A stretch of 64,000 nt of DNA. Origin: Streptomyces ruber. Lineage in GTDB: Bacteria > Actinomycetota > Actinomycetes > Streptomycetales > Streptomycetaceae. The notes beneath the pieces were generated by a model that worked only from the letters and a program-made list of their open reading frames with translations, was not told the origin of the DNA and ran no database searches. Both the position numbers and the translations under genes were made by a program. Positions 18,022 to 26,188 of this stretch are shown here, one piece after another (the first letter of the stretch is position 1; each line of letters opens with the position of its first letter). The stretch is from the NCBI RefSeq assembly GCF_014648075.1, contig NZ_BMQK01000008.1:124001-188000 (forward strand). Reading direction: 5' to 3'.

Positions 18022-18358
18022 GGATGCCTTCCGGGGTTGTCCGGGGTTGTCGACCCCAACGGGCCTGTTTCCGCACCGGGTTGCCCGGACGTCCACTCGT
18101 AAACTGTTTCCGCGGTCAAGTCCCTCGCACCACCGTCCCGTACGGCCACACCGACGCGCGCGAGGCGTGAACTCCTCGTCGCGGGCGCCTGGTTCGCGCC
18201 GAACTGCTCGACCGGCCGCATGCCGGCAGCGGGGCGCGGAGGCACCAGGACGACATGCGGCCGGTGCGCTCGGCGTCGGCCACGAGGACCTCGGCCGGTG
18301 TGACCGGTTATGACCTGCCGAGTTCTCGCCGGATGGCGGGAATTGGGGGGCTCCCGGG

Positions 18359-18378
18359 AGATCTTGTGCGCAAGATCT
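18359..18378. promoter_or_regulatory. Perfect palindrome with a -10-like element, upstream of the PG-binding protein gene
   Basis: AGATCTTG - TGCG - CAAGATCT is a perfect 8-bp dyad, 37 bases before the GTG at 18416. It is followed directly by GCATAATCT, which looks like a -10 box (about 18379-18387). A repressor site overlapping a promoter is the simplest reading. Confidence 0.65.
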
Positions 18379-18415
18379 GCATAATCTCTGGAGTCCGTAC
18401 GGGGAGGGTCCACGC

Positions 18416-19528
18416 GTGAGTGAACGACACGGCCAGGCCGGTGAACCGAGAGGCCACGTCTGTCCGCAGTGCGCGGCGCCCCGCGCCCTGGACGGCACCC
18501 CGTCCTGCCCGTGCGGCACCCAGGTCTCCGACGCCCTCCGCGACGCCCGTACGGCCCAGGCGGCGGCCGCCGAGGACTTCGACCCGCTGCGCATCCGCCC
18601 CTTCGTCGAACTGGAGCGCGAGGCGGCCAGGGACGGACAGCGGGCACCCGGAGCCGCCGAAGGCGGAGAAGGCGTCGGCGAGGCGGGCAAGGAGAGCGCC
18701 TCCGTCCGCCGGCCCGAGGAGACCCCCACCATCGCCATGCCGATGGCCGCGGGCACGACCCGGCCGGACTCCGCCGATCTGCGTCTCTTCGAGGAGGGGC
18801 CGGCGGGACCGGCCACGGGTGCCGGGGACGGGGCGACCGCTCCCCCGCCGCCCGGGACGGGGCCCGCTCCGGACGGCCGCGGCGCGCGGCGCTCACGGCG
18901 CGGACGCACCATGACCGCCGCCGCGGGGGCCGTGGTCACCGTGCTGGTGGCCGCCGGTTTCGTCAGCGGCGTGTTCTCGTACGACACCCCCGAGCGGGAC
19001 GGGGCACTGCCGGACGACCTGCGGGCGAGCGTGCCGGACGTCCCGCCCGGGCAGGAGGAGGCGGCGGGGCCGGAGGCCGTGCCGTCCGGCAGCACGACGC
19101 CGCAGAGCCCGCCCGCCACGACGAGCGACGCCCCTGCGTCACCCGGCACGAGCCCGAGCACCTCTCCGTCGCCGTCCGGCGGTTCGGCGTCCCCTTCCCG
19201 GTCGGCGGAGGCCGAGGAACCGGCCGGCACGCCCACCGCGAGCGTCACGACCGTGGAGGAACCGGCGCCCGAGACCGCCGACCCGGACGACGACGAGCCC
19301 GCCCCCCGGGTGCTGCGACGCGGCGACGACGGCCCCGAGGTGACCGAACTCCAGCTGCGCCTGCGCCAGTTGGGTATCTACTACGGCGACATCGACGAGA
19401 ACTTCGACCGCGGGGTCGAGAACGCCGTCCAGCACTACCAGTTCGTCCGGGGCATCACGAACGACGAGCGGGGCGTGTACGGCCTGCCGACCAGGGAGCG
19501 CCTGGAGTCGGAGACGCGGGAGCCGTAG
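18416..19528 (+). CDS. Membrane-anchored zinc-ribbon protein with extracellular peptidoglycan-binding domain
   Basis: 370 residues. The N-terminus has a zinc-ribbon-like pair (CPQCAAP and CPCGTQ). A long acidic, Pro-rich cytoplasmic linker leads to one membrane helix (MTAAAGAVVTVLVAAGFVSG, about 164-185). A Ser/Pro/Thr-rich outer linker follows, then a C-terminal peptidoglycan-binding domain (VLRRGDDGPEVTELQLRLRQ, IYYGDIDENFDRGVENAVQ). It could sense or tether to cell wall while signalling through its cytoplasmic part. GTG 18416 follows GGGGAGGG. A palindrome just upstream suggests regulated expression. Confidence 0.85.
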   Translation: MSERHGQAGEPRGHVCPQCAAPRALDGTPSCPCGTQVSDALRDARTAQAAAAEDFDPLRIRPFVELEREAARDGQRAPGAAEGGEGVGEAGKESASVRRPEETPTIAMPMAAGTTRPDSADLRLFEEGPAGPATGAGDGATAPPPPGTGPAPDGRGARRSRRGRTMTAAAGAVVTVLVAAGFVSGVFSYDTPERDGALPDDLRASVPDVPPGQEEAAGPEAVPSGSTTPQSPPATTSDAPASPGTSPSTSPSPSGGSASPSRSAEAEEPAGTPTASVTTVEEPAPETADPDDDEPAPRVLRRGDDGPEVTELQLRLRQLGIYYGDIDENFDRGVENAVQHYQFVRGITNDERGVYGLPTRERLESETREP

Positions 19529-19564
19529 GGAGCAGACGCGGAAGCTCCAGCGCGGGGGTGCGCG

Positions 19565-20224
19565 TCAGCCGAGCCGTACGCGCAGTTCCCCGCCCCCGGC
19601 GCGCTCGACCCGTACCCGGGTGAGGTCGGCCACCAGCGCGTCCGGCTCGTGGACGGCCGCGCGCGGCCCGACACCGACGACCCGCATCCCGGCGGAGCGC
19701 CCCGCGGCGATCCCCGCCCCGGAGTCCTCGAAGACCACGCAGTCCGCCGGGTCGACACCCAGCTCGGCGGCGCCCTTGAGGAACCCCTCGGGGTGGGGCT
19801 TGCTCGCCCCGACGGACTCCGCGGTGATGCGCACGTCCGGCAGCGACAGCCCGGCCGCGGCCATGCGCACGGTCGACAGAGGAACGTTCGCCGAGGTCAC
19901 GAGCGCGTGGGGCAGACCGGCGAGGGAGGCGAGGAACGCCGCGGCGCCCGGTATCTCCACGACGCCGTCCGTGTCGGCGACCTCCTCGGCGAGCAGGCGG
20001 GCGTTGTCCGCGTGATTCTCCTCCATGGGCCGGTCCGGCAGCAGCAACGCCATCGAGGCGTACCCCTGCCGCCCGTGCACGATCTTCATCGTCTCGTCGC
20101 CGTCCAGCCCGTGACGGCCGGCCCAGCGGCGCCAGATCCGCTCCACGGCGGCGTCCGAGTTGACGAGGGTGCCGTCCATGTCGAGGAGGAGGGCGCGGGC
20201 GGTCAGAACGGTGGTGGCCGTCAT
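19565..20224 (-). CDS. HAD-superfamily sugar-phosphate phosphatase (beta-phosphoglucomutase-like subfamily)
   Basis: 219 residues. HAD motif I is LLLDMDGTLVNSDAAVE, motif II LVTSANVP, motif III SKPHPEGFL and motif IV VFEDSGAGIAAG. The cap domain sits between motifs I and II. It probably dephosphorylates a small sugar phosphate or glycerol phosphate in the cytoplasm. ATG 20224 is chosen because the HAD core begins 13 residues later. Two inverted AGGGAACAA-type half-sites lie 20-80 bases upstream. Confidence 0.88.
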   Translation of the reverse strand: MTATTVLTARALLLDMDGTLVNSDAAVERIWRRWAGRHGLDGDETMKIVHGRQGYASMALLLPDRPMEENHADNARLLAEEVADTDGVVEIPGAAAFLASLAGLPHALVTSANVPLSTVRMAAAGLSLPDVRITAESVGASKPHPEGFLKGAAELGVDPADCVVFEDSGAGIAAGRSAGMRVVGVGPRAAVHEPDALVADLTRVRVERAGGGELRVRLG

Positions 20225-20245
20225 CGGCGTGCTCCGTAACGCGCT

Positions 20246-20306
20246 AGGGAACAAGGTGGCCCCGCCCGCCGGTCAGGGAGTGCGGACGGGAACCACTTTG
20301 TTCCCT
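20246..20306. promoter_or_regulatory. Widely spaced inverted repeat upstream of the HAD phosphatase gene
   Basis: AGGGAACAAGGTGG (20246-20259) and CCACTTTGTTCCCT (20293-20306) are inverted copies matching at 13 of 14 positions, 33 bases apart. They lie just upstream of the phosphatase start at 20224. A two-site operator or promoter-proximal looping site is plausible; no regulator is encoded alongside. Confidence 0.6.
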
Positions 20307-20510
20307 CACGATACAAAACGACCCCCACCCCGCGCCACCGCCCCCGCGCCACCGCCCCGGACAACGCCCGGGGCGCTGACCCCGCCGCACTTCTCGCAGT
20401 GTCATGAACGCGTCACCAACTTCTCGCCGAACGCTCATCCGAAAGCAACAGAGCGCGGTCAGGATCCCATCACCCGCACCCACGTTCCCCATCACCCCAG
20501 GGAGTTCCGC

Positions 20511-20905
20511 ATGCGCGAGTTCTAAGCGCGTCGACGGCTCGGCGCACTGGCCGCCGTCACCGGCCTGGCTGCCATGACGGGCCTGCTCAACGCCCCCGCG
20601 GCGTCCGCCGCACTGCCCACCCCGGCGTCCGCCGCACTGCCCACCCCGGTGAGCGCCGCGACGGCCCGCACCTACCTCGCCTCCCTCACCGTGCCGACCG
20701 AGAACCGCACCGGCTACAACCGTGACCTCTTCCCGCACTGGATCACCATCAGCGGCACCTGCAACACTCGCGAGACCGTCCTCGCACGCGACGGCTCGGG
20801 CGTCGTCACCGACTCGGCCTGCGCCTCCACCAGCGGCAGCTGGTACTCCCCGTACGACGGTGCGACCTGGAGCGCCGCCTCCGACGTCGACATCGACCAC
20901 GTCGT
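20511..20905 (+). pseudogene. Secreted HNH-type nuclease, 5' fragment (interrupted by the island)
   Basis: GGGAG precedes ATG 20511. The frame reads M-R-E-F-stop (TAA at 20523), then continues as a signal-peptide-like ARRRLGALAAVTGLAAMTGL and ALPTPVSAATARTYLASLTV. Domain motifs RTGYNRDLFPHWI, CNTRETVL, SGSWYSPYDGATW and SDVDIDHVV follow, the HNH nuclease family of Streptomyces. At 20898-20905 the nuclease sequence ends at CACGTCGT; the missing continuation is found at 31510. So the gene has a premature stop at codon 5 and is split by about 10.6 kb. An in-frame ATG at 20574 could restart translation but would still end at 20927 in island DNA. Confidence 0.9.
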
Positions 20906-21008
20906 ATCCGTAGCCGCGACGGTATGATCCGAGATTTTCGCAGCTCAATACGTCAGCGGCATACCGCCGACTAGGAAGATCGTCGACTACGACAGTCGAC
21001 ACTGAGCA

Positions 21009-22145
21009 TCACTTGGCAGTGAGACGCCAAAGCGACGTGACTTCGGCGGCGCGGGCGGCGTGCAGAGGATCAGCGGTGTCCAGGACTCGCGGGTGCCGCG
21101 GCCTGGTGTCGATCTTGTCCACCACGCGCAGGTCCGCAGCCTCGATGCCGGCCAGCAGTTCACCGCGTGTCCTGAGGCCGAGGTGTTCGGCCAGGTCCGA
21201 CAGGATGAGCCATCCCTCACCTCCGGATTCGAGATGCGCGGCGAGTCCGGCCAGGAAGTCGCGGAGCATGCTGCTGTCCGGGTCGTAGACACCTGTCTCC
21301 AGGACCGAGGTGGGCCGGGCGGGGACCCAGGGCGGGTTGCAGACCACGAGATCCGCTCGCCCCTCCGGAAAGAGACCGGGGCCCACGACATCGACGCGGT
21401 CGGTGAAGCCCAGTCGGCGGACGTTCTCGCGTGCGCAGGCCAGGGAACGCGGACTGATGTCTGTGGCCATGATGTGGTCGACACCCCGGTGGGCCAGGAC
21501 GGCGGCGAGCACTCCCGTCCCCGTCCCGAGGTCGAAGGCGGTGCGGTGGTCGGCGCGACGGTCCGTCGACGCGGGAAGCGGCGCATGTGCGACGAGGTCG
21601 ACGTATTCGCCCCGGACCGGGGAGAACACGCCGTAGTGCGGGTGGATACGAGCGTCGAGGGCCGGTACCTCCACGCCTTTTGTGCGCCATTGATGCGCCC
21701 CCATCACACCCAGCAGCTCGGTCAGCGGGACAGCCATCGGCCCGGACGGCGGACCGTACGCCTCGGTGCATGCTTGGCTCACATCGGGAGCTCTGCGCAG
21801 GTTCAGGCAGTAGTCGTCTTGCAGCAGAACAAGGAGCCTGCCCAGCACACGGGCACGGTGGCTGCGGGCCTTCCGGTGCAGGCGGAAGGACTCGGCCGGG
21901 CTGTCACTCCGTTCGAGCGGTTTCCGGTTGATGCGGCGGCTCATCGCTTGCAGCAGCTGACGTGCGTTGTGGAAGTCGCCTCGCCACAGCAAGGCGGTGC
22001 CCTCGCAGGCCAGACGGTAAGCCGTGTCTGCTTTCATACGGTCGTCCGCGTCGATGACCCGGCTGGGAGCCGATGTCGCGCTCTCGGAATGCCAGTGAGC
22101 GGAACGAAGGGCGCCTGCCTCGGTCCAGCGAATGGTGGTCACCAT
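21009..22145 (-). CDS. SAM-dependent methyltransferase with PrmC/RsmC-like catalytic domain
   Basis: 378 residues. The C-terminal half holds SAM motif I FDLGTGTGVLAAVLAHRG and the NPPY-type motif VVCNPPWVPARP, as in N-methyltransferases acting on glutamine, adenine or guanine. The N-terminal about 170 residues (TAYRLACEGTALLWRGDFHN, NRKPLERSDSP) are not recognised and may bind the substrate. It is the first gene inside the left end of the island and has no co-oriented partner. The role is unknown; a DNA, rRNA or protein target is possible. Start ATG 22145. Confidence 0.82.
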   Translation of the reverse strand: MVTTIRWTEAGALRSAHWHSESATSAPSRVIDADDRMKADTAYRLACEGTALLWRGDFHNARQLLQAMSRRINRKPLERSDSPAESFRLHRKARSHRARVLGRLLVLLQDDYCLNLRRAPDVSQACTEAYGPPSGPMAVPLTELLGVMGAHQWRTKGVEVPALDARIHPHYGVFSPVRGEYVDLVAHAPLPASTDRRADHRTAFDLGTGTGVLAAVLAHRGVDHIMATDISPRSLACARENVRRLGFTDRVDVVGPGLFPEGRADLVVCNPPWVPARPTSVLETGVYDPDSSMLRDFLAGLAAHLESGGEGWLILSDLAEHLGLRTRGELLAGIEAADLRVVDKIDTRPRHPRVLDTADPLHAARAAEVTSLWRLTAK

Positions 22146-22399
22146 GTACTCCTCGTGATCGTACGTGCAGGGGTACGAAGAGCACTTCGACGAGGAGCGG
22201 GGGATACGGCCCGTGCGGCAGCACGGGCGCGCGTGTCGGGGCAGGTGGGGCTACCGCTCCCGCGTCGAAGCGCGAGAGGAGTGGTCGCCGAGAACCATGC
22301 CGAGCGTCACGATCAGCCCTTCCGGAGAGACGACGAGACGACGTAAGAGACTCGCACAGCCTCCCGCCGCAGGCAACCAGCGCACAGGGCGGGGATGGC

Positions 22400-22532
22400 C
22401 GGGCTCGGCACTCGCCGCTGGAGAAGGAAGGCGGCCCCGGGCTGCCGCCCTCGTCCCGGGCGAGCGTCTCTCCCTTCATGGTGCAGAACTACCACTATGA
22501 CGCCGCAGGGCACCTGCGCTGGCGCACCGCCG
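22400..22532 (+). pseudogene. Displaced, inverted pieces of an IS1182-type transposase
   Basis: On the plus strand, 22478-22530 encodes MVQNYHYDAAGHLRWRTA, the segment that in IS1182-family transposases follows ...RVQALRQ. Its parent fragment lies on the opposite strand and ends exactly at QALRQM (22533). Just before it, also on the plus strand, GGPGLPPSSRASVSPF resembles the next conserved block (LPPSS.A.VSPYD). The blocks are thus inverted relative to the rest of the gene. The first piece is convincing; the second is weaker. Confidence 0.65.
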
Positions 22533-23234
22533 CATCTGGCGCAGGGCCTGGACACGGGGACCGGAGGTGCGGTCGGCTCCGGGTCGGTGGAGGTGTTCCG
22601 GAAGCCGGACGGCATCGTTTCCGGTGGCGAGGATCCTGGTCCTGGGCTTGGTGGGGTTCTTGCCCAGCCGGACCGGTCGGTCGTAGCGGCGCCCCCGGTC
22701 CTCATCGACCAGCTCGTCCAGCAGGTGCGGGGACGTGCCGGCGACTTCTTCGAGTGCGGCACGGACCGCTTCGGTGATCAGCTCCAGGCGGGTCAGGTCC
22801 CGCACCGCGGCCAGGACACGGGTGGAGTCGGTGCGCTGCGTGGTGCGTTCGCGCACCGGGCCGACCTCCTTGAGACGGGCCAGCGCGAGGTCGAGGAGCC
22901 GGTCGGCACGGCCGTCTTCGGCGAGCCGGTCGCGGAAGTCGGCCAGCACGCCGTGACGGAAGCCGGGATCGTCCAGCTCCATGGCCATGGCGTACTTGGA
23001 GTCGATGCGGCAGCGGACCGCCTCGGCTGCCTGCCGGTCCGACAGGCCGAGCAGGAACTGCAGCACGCAGACTGTGGCCAGCTGAGCAGGCGAGAAACCC
23101 GGACGCCCGTCCCGCGGGTACCAGTCGGCGAAGTCCTCGTCGCACCACAGCCCATCGAGGCGGTCACGTACCCATGTCGCCGTCGTGCCACCCGGGTTGC
23201 TCGCCCGCGCGACCTGCGGTCAGAGGCGGGACAT
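22533..23234 (-). pseudogene. IS1182-family transposase, N-terminal remnant
   Basis: From ATG 23234 the frame reads MSRL-stop (TGA 23220-23222), then VARASNPGGTTATWVRDRLD, WCDEDFADWYPRDGRP and VLQFLLGLSDRQAAEAVRCR, the DUF772 transposase region. QRTDSTRVLAAVRDLTRLEL, SPHLLDELVDED and SGPRVQALRQM follow, after which homology stops. The rest of the catalytic region is missing or inverted (see 22400-22532). A premature stop, truncation and inversion mean it cannot be active. Family identity is by recognition of these motifs. Confidence 0.85.
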
Positions 23235-23525
23235 GCTCACCGGAACGGGGGCGGAGGGACAACCGGCACCTCGACAGCTGCATCGGTCGGAGGAACCACC
23301 CGAGCGTGCCCGTTGATCATGCTGTCGCACCGGAAACGCCAAGATCCCCGACAGAGTCAAGTTGAGAAGCTGTGCCGGAACTGCTGATCTGTACCGTTCC
23401 GTGGCGGCGGGCGAAAGGTTTCAGGCAACCCGGACCGGATCCAAGATGGTCATGAGCTGGTCGCGGAACCAGAGGAGGTATGCCAGGCGTCTCCTGAGCG
23501 ATCAAGAGGGCGAGGGGATCGCACG

Positions 23526-24356
23526 GTGCGGATCTTTATCAGTGCAGACATGGAGGGCGTCACGGGGCTCGTCGATGCCGACGATGTCCAGCCTGGCGGC
23601 CGGGACTATGAGCGTGGACGGCTGATGATGGCGGAGGATGTCAACGCGGCTGTCCGTGGAGCCGTCGCGGCCGGCGCGACCGACATCATCGTCAACGATG
23701 CGCACGGTCCGATGCGCAACATCCTGCCCGAGTCCTTGCACCCGGCAGCCCGACTTATCCGCGGCAGGCCCAAGCACATGGGCATGCTCGAAGGCCTCAC
23801 CTCCGAGCACGACGCCGTAATTTGTGTCGGCTACCACTCCCGGGCCGGGGCGCTCGGTGTGCTGAGCCACAGCTTTATGGGCCACGAGATCGAAGACATA
23901 TGGCTGGACGGCCGACCTGTCGGCGAGATCGGGCTGGCTCACGCCACCGCGGCCGCCATTGGTGTGCCGGTGGCGGTCATCACCGGTGACGACTGCGCCT
24001 GCACAGAGATGACGGAATGGGACGCCTCGGTAAGGACCGTGGCCGTCAAGTATGCGCGGGACCGGTTCGCGGCAGCTCTGCGCCCAGCGGACGAAGCGCG
24101 TGCGGACATCGAGAAAACGGTCGCCGCCGGTCTTTCCGCACTGCCAAGGGCTTCGGCTGCCGCTCCTGGCCCGTCCACCCTCATGGTTCGCTGGCAGTCG
24201 GCCTCCGTGGCCTCGACACTGCTGGGCATCCCAGGAGTCGCCTCGACAGACAGCCGGACCGTTCAGGCGCAGGGCGCTCTGCCCAGTCTCTATCGGCTGT
24301 TCGGCGTGTGGATGCGGGTGGCGGCATCTCTGACCAACCAGCCGCCGTACTGCTGA
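23526..24356 (+). CDS. M55-family D-aminopeptidase (DppA-like)
   Basis: 276 residues, close to the 274 of Bacillus DppA. All expected zinc ligands are in place: ISADMEG gives Asp8 and Glu10, VNDAHG gives His60, VGYHSRAG gives His104 and GEIGLAHA gives Glu134. The enzyme releases D-amino acids from D-Ala-containing peptides such as cell-wall fragments and usually works next to a dipeptide ABC transporter; none is present here. Start GTG 23526 follows GAGGGG. The gene is intact although it lies between transposase ruins. The last 20 residues diverge from the family, so its end may be altered. Confidence 0.85.
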   Translation: MRIFISADMEGVTGLVDADDVQPGGRDYERGRLMMAEDVNAAVRGAVAAGATDIIVNDAHGPMRNILPESLHPAARLIRGRPKHMGMLEGLTSEHDAVICVGYHSRAGALGVLSHSFMGHEIEDIWLDGRPVGEIGLAHATAAAIGVPVAVITGDDCACTEMTEWDASVRTVAVKYARDRFAAALRPADEARADIEKTVAAGLSALPRASAAAPGPSTLMVRWQSASVASTLLGIPGVASTDSRTVQAQGALPSLYRLFGVWMRVAASLTNQPPYC

Positions 24357-24546
24357 CTCTTTCGCCGCGATGGTTGGCAACGGCGCCCGGATCAGGCTTT
24401 CAGGCCAGGGCGGTGGGAGCGAGGCGGATGGTGCGTGGTGCGTGGCTGCATTCGGATGCGTACGGGTTTGTGGGTATCGGTGGTCTTCACGATCTCGTCG
24501 ACCGTGCGGGGCCGAGTGCGGGGTGGTTGCGGGGGCCGGGTGAGGC

Positions 24547-26115
24547 GGCTTCGAGGACAACCGGGATGTGCACTACGCGGCCCTGGGCCAGCCGCAGGAC
24601 GCCGACGAGTTCATCACCGCCATCACCGCCCTCCAGAGCAAGCTCCGCACCTCGCCGGACCGCTTCGAGCAGGACCTGGTCGAGGGCGCCACGGGCGGGG
24701 TGGCGATCGTCAAGAAGCACGGCGAGCCGTGGATCAGGGTCTCGCCGCGCGGCGAGCAGGATGAGCCGGAGTCCCTGGTCGCGATCAAGGCCGAGATCGA
24801 GCGGCGCTGGGGCACCATCGACCCGCTGGATATCCTGAAGTACGCCGAGTTCGACACCGACTAGATCGCCGAGATCACGTCGGTCGCCACCCGCGAGAAC
24901 CTGTCCAAGGACGTACTGCGGCGCCGGTTGCTGCTCGTCCTGTTCGGTCTGGGCACCAACATGGGTATCAAGCGCGTCGCGGTCACCGGCAAGCACGGCG
25001 AGAGCGAGGCAACGCTGCGCCGGGTGCGGCACCTGATCGTCAACCGGGCCAACATGCGCGCCGCGCTGGTGAAGTTGGTGAAGCTGGTGAACGCCACCTT
25101 CGCCGCCCGCGACGGGATGTGGTGGGGTACCGGCACCGCCTGTGCCTCCGACAGCCGCGAGTTCGGCGCCTGGTCCTCGAACCTGATGACCGAGTGGCAC
25201 CAGCGCTACCGGGGCCCCGGCGTGATGATCTGCTGGCACGTCGAGCGGAAGTCGGTGTGCATCTACTCCCAGCTCAAGTCCTGTTCCGCCGCCGAGGTCG
25301 CCTCAATGATCGAGGGCGTGCTGCGGCACTGCACCGACATGGAGGTGGACCGGCAGTGCACCGACACCCACGGCGCGTCCATCGCCGGCTTCGCCTTCGC
25401 CCTCATACTCGACTTCAAGCTCATGCCGAGGCTGAAGAACATCGGCTCCGCCCGGCTGTACCGGCCAGCCGCAGGCGAGGACGACATCTGGCCCAACCTC
25501 GCACCGGTACTGTCCACCAAGACGATCAACTGGGACCTGATCCGCCAGCAGTACGACCAGATCGTGAAGAGCACCACCGCGCTCCGCCTGGGCACCGCCG
25601 GGGCCGAGCAGGTCCTGCGCCGCTTCACCCGCGGCGGCCCCGCGCACCCCACCTACCAGGCGATCGAGGATTCGGGCCGGGCCGTGCGCACGGCGTACGT
25701 CTGCGACTACCTCGCCGACGTCGAGCTGCGCCAGGAGATCCACGAGGGCCTCCAGATCGTGGAGAACTGGAACAGCGCGAACAAGGACCTCTTCTACGGC
25801 AAGGACGGTGACCTGGCCGGGCAGGACAAGGAATCCCAGGAGGTGTCCACGCTCGCCCTCCATCTGCTCCAGTCCGCCCTGGTCCACGTCAACACGCTGC
25901 TGATGCAGCAGATCCTCGCTGATCCGACGTGGGCCGACACGCTCACCGACGCGGAGCGGCGGGCGCTGTCCCCCCTGTTCTGGACGCACGTGAACCCCTA
26001 CGGCCGGTTCGAGCTGGACATGAACAGCCGCCTGGAGCTGGGCCTGACCGCCCGGGCCGCGACGTTGCCCGGCCCGCGCACCCCCGAGGGTGAGAGCGCG
26101 ACGGCCCCCGCGTGA
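24547..26115 (+). pseudogene. Tn3-family transposase, C-terminal half with an in-frame stop
   Basis: The frame opens as FEDNRDVHYAALGQP, then DEFITAITALQSKL and YAEFDTD, where a TAG stop (24862-24864) interrupts. It continues in the same frame as [52 protein letters not shown] and [11 protein letters not shown] to TGA 26113-26115. This is the DDE/C-terminal region of Tn3 transposases, about 520 of the usual about 1000 residues. The 5' half is absent and no clear 38-bp terminal repeat was seen. Everything points to a dead remnant. Confidence 0.88.
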
Positions 26116-26147
26116 CTGGGGCGGCGTGGCCGAGCGGAGCGTCGACG

Positions 26148-26184
26148 CGCGCACGGGGGCGGCGAGATGCCGCCCCCGTGCGCG
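26148..26184. terminator. Strong hairpin between the Tn3 remnant and the aldo/keto reductase gene
   Basis: CGCGCACGGGGGCGGC (26148-26163) and its exact complement (26169-26184) form a 16-bp stem with loop GAGAT. It sits four bases from the reductase stop and can terminate from both sides. Confidence 0.8.
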
Positions 26185-26188
26185 TCCG

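Noticed and set aside
17377-19248. A 623-residue minus-strand protein
   Set aside because: Only the last 214 codons (from ATG 18021) carry the membrane helix and conserved body; the upstream part is antisense to the PG-binding protein gene.
22395-23387. A plus-strand 330-residue gene across the IS1182 remnant
   Set aside because: The minus strand encodes the recognisable transposase; the plus frame is its shadow except for the short inverted block reported.
24364-24546. A gene between the M55 peptidase and the Tn3 fragment
   Set aside because: Frames such as MVRGAWLHSDAYGFVGIGG look superficially protein-like but lack a ribosome site and continue out of frame into the Tn3 fragment.
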